The notes: generated from the letters alone by a model not told the origin. 64,000 nt of DNA from Pseudomonas sp. BGI-2 (GCF_004310295.1 NZ_SISB01000029.1:25803-89802), one strand, 5' to 3'; positions 1 to 8,737 are shown, counted from the first letter of the stretch. Made by a program: numbers and translations.

Positions 1-17
1 GTGTCGATCTCGGTAAA

Positions 18-36
18 GGGGGCGACATAGGCCCCC
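18..36. terminator. Possible terminator hairpin of an upstream gene
   Basis: GGGGGC (18-23) pairs with GCCCCC (31-36) across a 7-nt loop. No T-tract follows, so this is only a weak terminator candidate. Confidence 0.3.
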
Positions 37-66
37 TGTGGGAGCGGGCTTGCTCGCGAATGCGAT
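37..66. repeat. Single REP, GTGGGAG type
   Basis: CTGTGGGAGCGGGCTTGCTC followed by GCGAATGCG is one arm of the same palindrome that occurs as inverted pairs at 2968, 11527, 39623 and 55366. It has no partner here. Confidence 0.85.
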
Positions 67-339
67 AGCCGATTCAACACACCTCTCAACTTTTGCACCC
101 ACCCCGGGCATCCCCGCCCGCAGCGCCCTTTCGCAGTGCGAGCTACCCAGTTTTTTCATCACTCCCATCGACATATTTCCTAATTTTCCTATTCCCGGCC
201 CTGGTCCAACATCGACCTCGCCAGTCAGCCAAACGCTGACCACCGAAAGGTCCATCAGAGACCTCAGGTTGCTTCTGCTCCAAGGCCACTGGCCGTACTG
301 CCCATGACAAAACTAAATCAACAGCTTTGGGAGTGCTCC

Positions 340-1326
340 ATGATCAAGTCCTTGCTTACCCGCGTCGCTCATCCACTGGCGGTCACCGCCATCGCCGCCA
401 CGGTCGCTACCAGCGCCCAGGCCGGCACCCTGTCCATCGGCCACACCACGTGGGTCGGATATGGCACGCTCTACCTGGCCCGGGATCTGGGCTACTTCAA
501 GGAAAACGGTTTGACCGTCGAATTGCCTGTCGTCGAAGAGGCTTCGATGTACATGGCTGCGCAAGCCTCGGGAGAGTTATCGGGCTCGGCGTCGACAATC
601 GACGAAGTGCTCAAGTACCGCCCGCAATTCTGTTTCAAGGCGGTGGCTGCACTCGATGACAGCCACGGTGGCGACGGCGTGCTGGTGGGCAAGGAGGTCA
701 AAAGTCTGCAGGAGCTGAAGGGCAAAGCCGTGGCGGTGAACGAAGGTTCGACCTCGCAGTTCTGGCTGTCGTACTTGCTGAAAAAACACGGCATGAAAAT
801 GAGCGACATCACCGTGCAGAACATGACCGCCGACGATGCCGCCACCGCGTTCATCGCCGGTCGCGTGCCGGCCGCTGTGACCTGGGAACCGCATCTGTCG
901 ATGGTTCGCAACAAGCAGCAAGGCAAAGTGCTGATCGACAGCAGCAGCACACCGGGGGTGATTGTCGACGTGGTTGCGCTCAACTGCACGGTCATCGAGA
1001 AGCAGCCGGAAGACGTCAAGGCATTGGTCGCCGGTCTCTACAAAGCGGTGCAGTACACCAAGGACCATCCGGAAGAGGCCTACAAAATCATGGCCAAAGG
1101 CGTTGGCGGGTACCTCGCCGATCCGAAGGAACTGGCCGCTGCCGCGCAAGGCGTGCGCTTCTACGATCAGGCCATGAGCGAAAAGCTCTTCGGTTCGCCG
1201 GGTAAACCGGGTGACAGCGAGCCGCTGATCAAACTGGCCAACGAGACCGCCAGTGAATTGCAGGGCAAACCCTACAACGTCAGCAATGACGACTTGATCG
1301 ACAACCGCTTCGTCAGCCCGCTCTAG
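340..1326 (+). CDS. ABC transporter substrate-binding protein, NitT/TauT (SsuA-like) family
   Basis: Periplasmic solute-binding subunit of the importer encoded with the next two genes. The ATG at 340 was chosen because GGGAG lies 6 nt upstream. It gives 328 aa with a signal peptide (residues 1-28, cleavage after AQA). The mature protein opens with GTLSIGHTTWVGYGTLYLAR, the usual first lobe of NMT1/SsuA-like proteins, and has AAVTWEPHLS in the second lobe. The ligand is unknown. Such proteins bind sulfonates, nitrate, pyrimidines or related compounds, and from memory this variant resembles ones found with urea-carboxylase genes, which I could not check. An in-frame ATG at 304 would spoil the signal peptide. 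Confidence 0.85.
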   Translation: MIKSLLTRVAHPLAVTAIAATVATSAQAGTLSIGHTTWVGYGTLYLARDLGYFKENGLTVELPVVEEASMYMAAQASGELSGSASTIDEVLKYRPQFCFKAVAALDDSHGGDGVLVGKEVKSLQELKGKAVAVNEGSTSQFWLSYLLKKHGMKMSDITVQNMTADDAATAFIAGRVPAAVTWEPHLSMVRNKQQGKVLIDSSSTPGVIVDVVALNCTVIEKQPEDVKALVAGLYKAVQYTKDHPEEAYKIMAKGVGGYLADPKELAAAAQGVRFYDQAMSEKLFGSPGKPGDSEPLIKLANETASELQGKPYNVSNDDLIDNRFVSPL

Positions 1327-1335
1327 GAGGTTTGC

Positions 1336-2139
1336 ATGTTCAAGCGCAATTCATGGCTGAGCCGCTGCATCACGCCAAAGACCGGCCTGCCGGTTTCGGT
1401 GATTTGGAGCGCGAGCGGTCTGGCCTGGGTGTTATTGATCGGCCTGTGGGCCGGATTGTCTTACGGCGGCGTGGTGCCGGGCATGTTCTTGCCGACACCG
1501 GGCGCGGTGGTCGAGGCCGCCGTGCGCCTGAGCCGCGACGGCACACTCGGTTTGCACGTGTGGGCCAGCCTCGAAGTGGTGATGGTCGGTTTCATCGTCT
1601 CGTCGCTGGTGGCGGTGCCGCTGGGGTTGCTGATGGGCAGCTTTCGCATCGTCCAGGCGTTCCTTGAGCCGATGGTGAATTTCATCCGCTACCTGCCGGT
1701 CACTTCGTTCGTGCCATTGTTCATTCTGTGGATCGGCATCGGTCTGGAGCAGCGAGTGTCGGTGATTGTCTTCGGCGTGTTTTTTCAGCAATTGGTGATG
1801 ATTGCGGACGTGTCCAAAGGCATCTCCAAGGACCTGATCAACGCGTCCTACACCCTGGGTTCGACCCGCCGCGATGCGGTGCTGCATGTGATCGCCCCGG
1901 CGTCGTTACCGGGTGTGCTCGACACGCTGCGCGTGACCATGGGCTGGGCATGGACGTACCTCGTAGTCGCCGAGCTGGTCGCCGCATCCAGCGGCCTGGG
2001 TTACTTGAGCCTTAAAGCCATGCGCGGCTTTCAAGTGGATGTGATTTTCCTGGCAATCGCGATCATCGGCCTGCTGGGCCTGGTCACCGATCAACTGTTC
2101 CGTTTCCTACGTCTGAGGATCGCCGCATGGGCTCAGTAA
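1336..2139 (+). CDS. ABC transporter permease, SsuC/TauC type
   Basis: Inner-membrane subunit of the importer, 267 aa with about six hydrophobic segments. The cytoplasmic EAA-type loop that docks to the ATPase is visible near residues 160-190 (KDLINASYTLGSTRRDAV then PASLPG). AGGAGG ends 6 nt before the ATG. It starts 9 nt after the binding-protein stop and overlaps the ATPase gene by 13 nt, so the three are one operon with translational coupling. Substrate follows the binding protein and is not known. Confidence 0.88.
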   Translation: MFKRNSWLSRCITPKTGLPVSVIWSASGLAWVLLIGLWAGLSYGGVVPGMFLPTPGAVVEAAVRLSRDGTLGLHVWASLEVVMVGFIVSSLVAVPLGLLMGSFRIVQAFLEPMVNFIRYLPVTSFVPLFILWIGIGLEQRVSVIVFGVFFQQLVMIADVSKGISKDLINASYTLGSTRRDAVLHVIAPASLPGVLDTLRVTMGWAWTYLVVAELVAASSGLGYLSLKAMRGFQVDVIFLAIAIIGLLGLVTDQLFRFLRLRIAAWAQ

Positions 2140-2963
2140 GCGCCGTCACCCCGCGTTTCGTCACACCCACGGCCGCCCCGGTGCAGGCCGCGCCACGGCT
2201 GCAAGTGGACAAGGTCAGCCTGCGCTATCAGAAACCTGACGGCGGCATGTTCACAGCGCTGGAGCAGGTGACGTTCGAAGTGCCGGATCAACAATTCGCC
2301 GTGCTGGTCGGGCCTTCGGGCTGCGGCAAGTCGAGTCTGCTGTATCTCACGGCCGGCCTGAATGAGCCCACGGAAGGCGAAATCTACGTCGGCGGCCAAC
2401 AAGTGCAAGGACCGGGCGCGGATCGCGGCATGGTGTTCCAGAGCTATACGCTGTTCCCCTGGCTGACCGTGCGCCAGAACGTTGAGTTCGGCCTCAAGCG
2501 GCGTGGCATGGCGGCTCCACAGCGCAAGGAAATCGTCGATTACTACGTCAATGAAGTGGGCCTCACCGGGTTCGCCGACAACTACGCCAAGCAGCTGTCC
2601 GGCGGCATGATGCAACGCGTCGCCATTGCTCGGGCGCTGGCCAACGACCCGCAGATCTTGCTGATGGACGAGCCCTTCGGTGCACTCGACAGCCAGACGC
2701 GCCTGCAAATGCAGCAGCTGTTGTTGCGGGTCTGGGGCAACAGCAAGAAGACTGTGTTGTTCGTGACCCACGATATCGACGAGGCGATTCTGTTGGGGGA
2801 TCGGGTTTACGTGATGGGCGCCAGGCCTGGGCGGATCAAGCAGATTCTGGATGTGCCGATCGAACGCCCACGAACCCTGGACATGGTCATGGAGCGATCG
2901 TTCATCGACATGAAACGCAGGATTTTCGGGTTACTGCATGATGAGTTGGAAGAGGCGCATTGA
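2127..2963 (+). CDS. ABC transporter ATP-binding protein, SsuB/TauB type
   Basis: Energising subunit of the importer, 278 aa. It has Walker A GPSGCGKSS (62-70), Q-loop VFQSYTLFPWL (103-113), signature LSGGMMQRVA (157-166), Walker B ILLMDEPFGALD (177-188) and an H-loop FVTHDIDEA. The N-terminus is about 25 residues longer than the minimal SsuB core and is rich in Pro/Thr/Ala. The ATG overlaps the 3' end of the permease gene by 13 nt. A REPIN follows the stop, which marks the operon end. Confidence 0.9.
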   Translation: MGSVSAVTPRFVTPTAAPVQAAPRLQVDKVSLRYQKPDGGMFTALEQVTFEVPDQQFAVLVGPSGCGKSSLLYLTAGLNEPTEGEIYVGGQQVQGPGADRGMVFQSYTLFPWLTVRQNVEFGLKRRGMAAPQRKEIVDYYVNEVGLTGFADNYAKQLSGGMMQRVAIARALANDPQILLMDEPFGALDSQTRLQMQQLLLRVWGNSKKTVLFVTHDIDEAILLGDRVYVMGARPGRIKQILDVPIERPRTLDMVMERSFIDMKRRIFGLLHDELEEAH

Positions 2964-2967
2964 GATC

Positions 2968-3062
2968 CCTGTGGGAGCGGGCTTGCTCGCGAAAGCGGTG
3001 GGTCAGTCGACATCAATGTTGAATGATAAATCGCCTTCGCGAGCAAGCCCGCTCCCACAGGT
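2968..3062. repeat. REPIN, two inverted GTGGGAG-type REPs
   Basis: CCTGTGGGAGCGGGC (2968 on) and its inverse GCCCGCTCCCACAGG (ending 3062) face each other around a spacer reading GTCAGTCGACATCAATGTTG. The same spacer recurs in other REPINs of this window. It lies between convergent genes. Confidence 0.92.
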
Positions 3063-3071
3063 TGTGCATCA

Positions 3072-4148
3072 TCAGTTGGCGGGCAAAAGGAACCGCGCAA
3101 TCACCGGCAAATGATCGGAGATCCGCAAGGTATCGTCCTGCCTCACCATGGCCTCGACCCGTTTGATCCGCGGGCTGTAGAAGAGGTAATCAACCGTCCG
3201 GTCCGGGCCGTTCAAGCCCGGATCATTCGGGTAGTGGGTCAGCCACCGTGACCGATCGACACCGCTGGCTTCGTTGTGGGTCGGGATCATCGGGTATTTA
3301 TCCCACAGCACATGCAATGCGCTGTCGACGGAGTAGGGCGTGCGCTGTTCGTCGGGCAGGCGTCGATACTGGCCCAGCGGCAACAGGTTGAAGTCGCCAC
3401 CGATCAACCACGGGGTGCCACGGCTTTCAAACTTGTCGAGCACCTTGGTCACGGCGGTCACTTGGGCTTGCAGGGTCTCGTCGGGCTGGATGACGCGGTC
3501 CAGATGGGTATTGAGCACGGCGATCTGCCCACCGTCACTCAACGGCAGGTAAGTCACCAGCAAAGCGTTTTTCGGTTTGAACTGACGGCTGATGAGGTTG
3601 GCCGACGCGACCGGCAGTTGCAGGCGTTCGGCGTGTTCGATCTGGAAACGGCTGAGGGTGGCCAGTTGCCGGCCGACGCTGCCGAGGATGTGCGGCAGCG
3701 GCACGAAATCGGCTTTCCAGTCGAAGGCGTGAGCGCTGCACGGATAAAGGTCGGCGACCCGTTCCTGGAGCAACTTGAACTGGTTCTGGTAATCGCTGGC
3801 CTTGGCGCCGTCATCCAGTTCCTGCAACAACACAATGTCCGGTTGCTCGTCGCGAATCACCCGCGCCACTTCATCGAGGCTGAAGGCCATGTCTTCGGGG
3901 GTGGGGCTGTCGTCGTCGCCTTCGGCCTGGTCATTCCAGAACACGTAGCGTTTACCCGCCAGGTACTGAACGTTCCAGGTCATCACTTTCAACGCCTGGC
4001 CGGGTACCAGTGTGGGCGCCTGAGTGCTGCAACTGACCGGTAATGCTTCCTCGGCTTCGGGACGCCAGGTCAGGTTGTAGATCAGCAAGGCAATCAGGCC
4101 TGCCGCGATCAGCAGGCCCAGCAGGGTGTAGCGCAGTAGACGGGTCAT
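3072..4148 (-). CDS. Endonuclease/exonuclease/phosphatase (EEP) family protein, membrane-anchored
   Basis: A 358-aa protein of the DNase I-like EEP fold. Visible motifs in order are MTWNVQYL, VLLQELDD (metal-binding Glu), GGDFNLLP (catalytic Asp-Asn) and a C-terminal SDHLPVIARF (catalytic Asp-His). One N-terminal membrane segment (residues about 5-25) precedes the domain, so the enzyme is probably tethered to the inner membrane and faces the periplasm. Substrate could be nucleic acid, a phospholipid head group or an inositol phosphate and is not predictable here. The ATG at 4148 starts directly before the membrane segment. A longer frame from 4187 has no better ribosome site. Confidence 0.8.
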   Translation of the reverse strand: MTRLLRYTLLGLLIAAGLIALLIYNLTWRPEAEEALPVSCSTQAPTLVPGQALKVMTWNVQYLAGKRYVFWNDQAEGDDDSPTPEDMAFSLDEVARVIRDEQPDIVLLQELDDGAKASDYQNQFKLLQERVADLYPCSAHAFDWKADFVPLPHILGSVGRQLATLSRFQIEHAERLQLPVASANLISRQFKPKNALLVTYLPLSDGGQIAVLNTHLDRVIQPDETLQAQVTAVTKVLDKFESRGTPWLIGGDFNLLPLGQYRRLPDEQRTPYSVDSALHVLWDKYPMIPTHNEASGVDRSRWLTHYPNDPGLNGPDRTVDYLFYSPRIKRVEAMVRQDDTLRISDHLPVIARFLLPAN

Positions 4149-4215
4149 GGCTCGGCTTATAGCGTTACAAAAGATGAGCCTGAGCATAACCGAGCGTCGG
4201 GCTTAAGCCCATGGG

Positions 4216-4890
4216 TCATAGTGGGCCATCAATTTTTTCAGGCACATCGCAGATCAGCATGAACAACCGGAACAACACCACGCTGGTGAACAGTTGCAAA
4301 AAGCTGTGCGCGCTGTCGATCAGCAGCGAAATCGCCGGATTCTGCGGCTCCGGGTAAATCGCGAGGGTCGCGCCCTTGAGTACCCATAGCGGCCCCATCA
4401 CGCACAGGATGCACACCAGGATGCGCAGGAAATGGCCGCGGGTCAGGCGCAGGCTTTCCTTCATCGCCGCCAGCGGGGCCAGGCCGCGCAGCACCAGCAA
4501 GTACTCCCCGAATGCCAGGGTCACCATCAGCCAGATGCCCGGCAGGAAGTACAGCGACAACCCGATCAGGATCAGCAAGGTGTTGAGGGCTGTGAGCAGG
4601 GCGAAGCGCGGCCACAGGTAGGCCGACCTGGACAACAATTCGCGGTTGCTCGGCGATTCGCCACGGCTGCGGGCATCGAGAAACAGGATCAATGCGGCGG
4701 TGTACAGCGGATAAACCAACAAGCCGACCATCACGCTGATACCGGGGAAACTGTCCGGCTCGGTGGAGCGATCGACGACTTGTTGCAGTAGCGCTTCGAA
4801 GATCACCAGCGGCAGGCACAGCCGCACAATCTGGCCCAGATTGCGTTTGAAGAAATACAGAGAGTCACGCAGTACATCTAACGAATTCAT
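4216..4890 (-). CDS. YciC-like (UPF0259) inner-membrane protein
   Basis: A 224-aa polytopic membrane protein. It begins MNSLDVLRDSLYFFKRNLGQ, the amphipathic start common in YciC-like proteins, and contains about five to six hydrophobic stretches including YFLPGIWLMVTLAFGEYLLV and HFLRILVCILCVMGPLWVLK. The ATG at 4890 was preferred over upstream Mets because the extra 35 residues are basic and unlike the family. It is divergent from the DUF2076 gene at 5069. Function is unknown beyond membrane localisation. Confidence 0.75.
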   Translation of the reverse strand: MNSLDVLRDSLYFFKRNLGQIVRLCLPLVIFEALLQQVVDRSTEPDSFPGISVMVGLLVYPLYTAALILFLDARSRGESPSNRELLSRSAYLWPRFALLTALNTLLILIGLSLYFLPGIWLMVTLAFGEYLLVLRGLAPLAAMKESLRLTRGHFLRILVCILCVMGPLWVLKGATLAIYPEPQNPAISLLIDSAHSFLQLFTSVVLFRLFMLICDVPEKIDGPL

Positions 4891-5068
4891 CAGTCGATAT
4901 CGCAGGTTGAAAGCAGTGGCCCACTTTAACCGATGAAGCCCTTTGGGGCGCAAACGTAAACGTTCGGTAAAGACCATTGAAACATCCTGCATCAACCTCC
5001 ATTAGGGAGGTGTACCTCATCCACAGTGGAGGAGGACGACGATATTCCCGGCAATCTACGAGGTCGCC

Positions 5069-5815
5069 ATGAACAGCGAAGAACAAACCCTGATCGATGG
5101 ACTGTTTTCCCGGCTGCAACAGGCCGAAACGGATTCAGCCCCACGCGACGCCCAGGCTGAGGCGCGGATCAAGGAACACCTGACTCGCCAACCTGCGGCA
5201 GGCTATTTCATGGCCCAGGCGATTCTGGTGCAAGAAGCCGCCATCAAAAGCCTCGACGAACAGAACAAGCAACTCGCCCAGCAAGTGCAGCAATTGCAGG
5301 CCGAACTGCAATCGGCCAAGACTCAGGCGCCCGCCAGTGGTGGCTTTTTATCGAGCATCTTCGGTGGCGGTTCCCGTGATCCACAACCAGCACCCACGCA
5401 AAGCGCGCCGCCCTCCAGTGGCGGATGGCGTGAGCCGGGGCGGCTGTCGTTCAATTCGCAGCCACCACAGCAAAATTTCGGTGCAGCGCCGCCTCAGCAG
5501 AACTACGCGCCGCAACAACCTGTTGGCAACGGCTTCCTCGGCGGTGCGCTGAAAACGGCGGCTGGCGTGGCCGGTGGCGTGATGCTGGCGCAAGGCATCA
5601 GCAGCCTGTTCCAACACAATCAGCAACCGGAAGTGGCGGAAGTCATCAAAGAAGAGCCAGCTCAGGTCAACGATCAGAGCGACAGCGGCAACGGCTGGGG
5701 CGATGACCAGCGCGTGGCGGACAACAACGCCAACGATCAGGGCGGCTTCACCGACGCCGACTATAGCGATGACAGTTCATCGTTCTTTGGCGGCGACGAC
5801 GACTCCTTCGTCTGA
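5069..5815 (+). CDS. DUF2076 domain-containing protein
   Basis: 248 aa. The N-terminal 80 residues (EEQTLIDGLFSRLQQAE, then GYFMAQAILVQEAAIKSL) are the DUF2076 helical region and continue into a Gln-rich coiled coil. The middle is low-complexity Pro/Gln/Ser with a hydrophobic glycine stretch (GGALKTAAGVAGGVMLAQGISSLF) and the C-terminus is very acidic (DADYSDDSSSFFGGDDDSF). The composition resembles a periplasmic ligand-binding or anchoring protein, but no signal peptide is seen. The function of the family is not established to my knowledge. Confidence 0.85.
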   Translation: MNSEEQTLIDGLFSRLQQAETDSAPRDAQAEARIKEHLTRQPAAGYFMAQAILVQEAAIKSLDEQNKQLAQQVQQLQAELQSAKTQAPASGGFLSSIFGGGSRDPQPAPTQSAPPSSGGWREPGRLSFNSQPPQQNFGAAPPQQNYAPQQPVGNGFLGGALKTAAGVAGGVMLAQGISSLFQHNQQPEVAEVIKEEPAQVNDQSDSGNGWGDDQRVADNNANDQGGFTDADYSDDSSSFFGGDDDSFV

Positions 5816-5824
5816 TTCACCGAT

Positions 5825-5847
5825 GGCGAGGGACTTGCTCCCTCGCC
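5825..5847. repeat. Hairpin repeat, GTGGCGAGGG family (first hairpin only)
   Basis: GGCGAGGGA (5825-5833) and TCCCTCGCC (5839-5847) form a perfect 9-bp stem 10 nt after the DUF2076 stop. It matches the first hairpin of the elements at 17899 and 21411 and may act as a weak terminator, although no T-run follows. Confidence 0.6.
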
Positions 5848-5955
5848 GCATGGCCGATTATTCGCGGAACAATCCTTCAGGCTGGCATACTGGGCCACTT
5901 TTCGGGCCTGGTGCCTGACCCAGCTTGCGCGCGACAGCGCCAAAGAGGATGCACG

Positions 5956-6435
5956 GTGAAAAAAATCGCGGTGTTCGCCGATGTCCAGAACCTCTATTAC
6001 ACCGTGCGTCAGGCCTATGGTTGTCACTTCAACTACGCCGCGCTGTGGGCTGATATCAGCAAACAGGGCGAGATCGTCGAGGCTTATGCCTACGCGATCG
6101 ATCGCGGCGACAGCAAGCAGCAGCAATTCCAGCAGATCCTGCGCAACCTCGGCTTCATCGTGAAGCTCAAACCCTACATCCAGCGCAGCGACGGCTCGGC
6201 CAAGGGCGACTGGGACGTGGGCATCACCCTCGATATCATGGACGCCGCCGATCATGTCGACGAAGTGGTGCTGGCCTCCGGCGACGGAGACTTCGACATG
6301 CTGCTGGAGCGCATCATCACCAAGCACGGCGTGCAAGCCGTGGCCTACGGCGTGCCGGGCCTGACGGCCAACTCGCTGATTCGCGCGGCCAGCCGCTACG
6401 TGCCGATCGAAGGCGCGTTGCTGCTCAAGAATTGA
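5956..6435 (+). CDS. NYN domain protein (LabA/DUF88-like putative ribonuclease)
   Basis: 159 aa with the PIN-like NYN fold. The sequence opens KKIAVFADVQNLYYTV, placing the first catalytic Asp and the Asn on strand 1, and continues with KGDWDVGITLDIMD and VVLASGDGDFDMLLERI, which supply the other acidic metal ligands. The GTG at 5956 was chosen because AGAGGAT ends 5 nt upstream. An in-frame ATG at 5911 would add 15 residues without similarity. Members cleave RNA or act in RNA turnover, but the substrate here is not known. The next gene, another predicted nuclease, begins 22 nt downstream. Confidence 0.82.
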   Translation: MKKIAVFADVQNLYYTVRQAYGCHFNYAALWADISKQGEIVEAYAYAIDRGDSKQQQFQQILRNLGFIVKLKPYIQRSDGSAKGDWDVGITLDIMDAADHVDEVVLASGDGDFDMLLERIITKHGVQAVAYGVPGLTANSLIRAASRYVPIEGALLLKN

Positions 6436-6457
6436 TTTTTACGGAGTTGAAACAGGT

Positions 6458-7069
6458 TTGGAACGCATAGCAGTCATCGACTTTGAAACCACCGGGATCT
6501 CCCCGAACAGCAGTTGCCGGGCCACAGAAATTGCCGTGGTGATCCTTGAACAGGGGCGCATCGTCGAGCGTTACCAGAGTTTGATGAACGCCGGCGTGCG
6601 CGTCCCGGCCTTCATCGAACAACTCACCGGCATCAGCAACGCCATGCTGCGCACCGCGCCATCGGCCGAGCAGGTGATGAACGAAGTCAACGAATTCGTC
6701 GGCATCACGCCGCTGCTGGCGCACAACGCCGCGTTCGACCAGAAGTTCTGGGACTTCGAACTCAGCCGCATCAAACGCACCCGCTTGCAGAACTTCGCCT
6801 GCTCGCTGCTGCTCGCCCGCCGCCTGATGCCCGCCGCGCCGAACCACAAGCTCGGCACCCTCACCACTTTCGCCAGGCTGCCCAACACCGGCAAGGCTCA
6901 CCGGGCCATGGCTGATGCCGAGATGGCGGCCAACCTGACGGCGCATCTGGCGCAGGAGTTGCGGCAGAAGCATGGGTTGCGCGAGTTGTCGCACGATCTG
7001 CTGGTCAGCCTGCAGAAAGTGCCGGCGGCGAAGATCAATGAGCATCTCAAGCGTCATCGCGGGTTCTAG
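6458..7069 (+). CDS. DnaQ-like 3'-5' exonuclease (DEDDh)
   Basis: A 203-aa exonuclease domain. DFETTG (residues 8-13) carries the first two acidic ligands, LAHNAAFDQKFW the third, and HRAMADAEM the His and final Asp of the DEDDh site. It resembles the proofreading exonuclease of PolIII epsilon but lacks the polymerase-binding tail, so it is likely a stand-alone nuclease. The start is a TTG at 6458, set by ACGGAG upstream and by the fact that only a few residues precede the first catalytic Asp. It follows the NYN gene closely and is probably co-transcribed. Confidence 0.85.
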   Translation: MERIAVIDFETTGISPNSSCRATEIAVVILEQGRIVERYQSLMNAGVRVPAFIEQLTGISNAMLRTAPSAEQVMNEVNEFVGITPLLAHNAAFDQKFWDFELSRIKRTRLQNFACSLLLARRLMPAAPNHKLGTLTTFARLPNTGKAHRAMADAEMAANLTAHLAQELRQKHGLRELSHDLLVSLQKVPAAKINEHLKRHRGF

Positions 7070-7088
7070 GATTTGTGGTGTTCTGGCG

Positions 7089-7184
7089 GGCCTCTTCGCG
7101 GGCAAGCCTCGCTCCTACAGTTTTTGCAGTGTTCATTCGGCCGGCGTAAACCCTGTAGGAGCGAGGCTTGCCCGCGAAGGCGTC
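7089..7184. repeat. Inverted REP pair, GTAGGAG type, tails outward
   Basis: CTTCGCGGGCAAGCCTCGCT... and its inverse ...GAGCGAGGCTTGCCCGCGAA flank about 30 unique bases. The GTAGGAG ends point inward, opposite to the pairs at 2968 and 11527. Confidence 0.9.
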
Positions 7185-7194
7185 ATCCGCATCG

Positions 7195-7647
7195 CTACTT
7201 ACCATTACCTTCCAATTGCCCCAACGGCACGCGCTTCTCGATGGCGCTCGACAGCACAATCGACGTCTTGCTGAATCCGAACTTGGCGATGCGATTGATC
7301 AACTCTTCCAGCTCCGGCATCGACCCCACCGCCGCTTGCATGATCACGCACGGATCACCCGTCACCCGGTGGCACTCGGTCAGTTGTGGGATTTTGATCA
7401 GGTCGTCGTAGGCCTTCTGGTTGCCGTGCTGGTTCAGGCGCAGTTCGATCACGCACTGGATCGGCAACCCAAGCTTGGCCATATCGACTTTCGCCTGGTA
7501 ACCGGTAATCACCCCGCAGGCTTCGAGTTTGGCCACGCGCTCGGCCACGGCCGGGGCGGACAGGTTGACCTTGCGCGCCAGGTCGGCGTAGGACGCACGA
7601 CCGTTTTCCAGCAGGGCGCTGAGGAGCATGCGGTCGTATTTATCAAT
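7195..7647 (-). CDS. Lrp/AsnC family transcriptional regulator, probable ATT start
   Basis: An HTH (residues about 1-60) is followed by the RAM/AsnC ligand-binding domain (YQAKVDMAKLGLPIQCVIELRL to the end). The first standard start, ATG at 7629, gives 144 aa but cuts into helix 1. The six codons just before it read I-D-K-Y-D-R, exactly the L-D-x-x-D-R start typical of the family. AGGA (7656-7659) lies 8 nt before the ATT at 7645-7647, so an ATT start giving 150 aa fits best. No ATG, GTG or TTG is in frame just upstream. It is divergent from a DMT exporter, a common arrangement for Lrp-controlled amino-acid export. Confidence 0.8.
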   Translation of the reverse strand: MDKYDRMLLSALLENGRASYADLARKVNLSAPAVAERVAKLEACGVITGYQAKVDMAKLGLPIQCVIELRLNQHGNQKAYDDLIKIPQLTECHRVTGDPCVIMQAAVGSMPELEELINRIAKFGFSKTSIVLSSAIEKRVPLGQLEGNGK

Positions 7648-7810
7648 CGTGGTAATCCTGAAAAATGACTGGCTTTCGAAAGCACGGGTTATAACGGCAA
7701 TCTCCGTGTTTTGAAAAGTGTACCGGCGCTATAAACAGGTTTTGTAACTTATTTTACGCCGCTGGCCTTTCTAGAATAGCTGTTCACATTGTCCCGTCAT
7801 CGAGTTGCCC

Positions 7811-8737
7811 ATGCCTGGCTTACGTCGTTTTCCCTTACCGTTGATCGCTGCCTTTTTCGCGTTGTACGTGATTTGGGGTTCGACCTACCTGGTGATTCGC
7901 ATCGGCGTGGAGTACTGGCCGCCGTTGCTGCTCGCCGGTATTCGTTTCGTGATCGCCGGGACCTTGATGTACGCCTTCCTGCGCTGGCGCGGGGCGCCGG
8001 CCCCGACCTGGGCGCAGTGGAAGGCCGCCGGGATCATCGGGATCTTGCTGCTGACCTGCGGTAACGGTGCGGTCAGTGTCGCCGAGCACACGGGTGTCGC
8101 TTCCGGCGTTGCCGCGCTGGCGGTGGCGACAGTGCCGCTGTTTACCTTGCTCTGCGGCTATTTCTGGGGCGCGCGTAATACCCGTCTCGAATGGGCTGGG
8201 ATTGTGCTCGGGCTGATCGGCATTGCCATGCTCAACCTCGGCTCCAACTTGCAATCGAGCCCGCTGGGCGCCGCTTTGCTGATATCCGCGGCAGCTTCCT
8301 GGGCCTTCGGTTCAGTCTGGAGCAAACACTTGCCGTTGCCCCAGGGCGCGATGGCCAGTGCCGTGCAAATGCTGGTGGGCGGCGTGGCGTTGTTGATCGG
8401 CAGCGCCGTGAGTGGTGAGCATCTGGAAAGCATGCCGCCGATTGAAGGCTGGGCAGCCTTGGCCTACCTGACTGTCTTCGGTTCGATCATCGCCTTCAAC
8501 GCCTACATGTACCTGTTGAAAAACGTGCGTCCAGCGGCGGCGACCAGTTATGCCTACGTCAACCCGGCGGTCGCGGTGTTGCTGGGGATTGTGTTTGTCG
8601 GCGAGACCATCGGGATCGAAGAAGGGTTGGCGATGTTGGTGATCATCAGTGCAGTGGTGTTGATCGGGTTGCCGCAATGGCGACGGGCGCCGGTTCGACC
8701 GGCTGCCGTGGTGCAGACAGAATCGAGCGTGAATTAG
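7811..8737 (+). CDS. EamA/DMT family transporter
   Basis: A 308-aa inner-membrane protein with ten predicted helices in two EamA repeats (FALYVIWGSTYLVIRIG..., then AALLISAAASWAFGSVWSKH...). It resembles the YedA/RhtA-like exporters for amino acids or metabolites. The ATG at 7811 is used; a TTG two codons earlier would change little. The 160-bp gap to the divergent Lrp-type gene must carry both promoters, so control by that regulator is likely but inferred. The C-terminus is short and polar. Confidence 0.85.
   Translation: MPGLRRFPLPLIAAFFALYVIWGSTYLVIRIGVEYWPPLLLAGIRFVIAGTLMYAFLRWRGAPAPTWAQWKAAGIIGILLLTCGNGAVSVAEHTGVASGVAALAVATVPLFTLLCGYFWGARNTRLEWAGIVLGLIGIAMLNLGSNLQSSPLGAALLISAAASWAFGSVWSKHLPLPQGAMASAVQMLVGGVALLIGSAVSGEHLESMPPIEGWAALAYLTVFGSIIAFNAYMYLLKNVRPAAATSYAYVNPAVAVLLGIVFVGETIGIEEGLAMLVIISAVVLIGLPQWRRAPVRPAAVVQTESSVN

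Larger units (their letters stand above)
1..339. other. Intergenic leader of the ABC importer operon
   Basis: No convincing gene is seen here. The left end holds a hairpin (18-36) that may be the terminator of an upstream gene cut off by the window, followed by a single REP (37-66). The rest must hold the promoter of the ABC importer, but no clear operator or sigma-54 site was recognised. A small forward reading frame at 38-307 runs through the REP and is low-complexity Pro/Ser, so it is not called. Confidence 0.6.
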
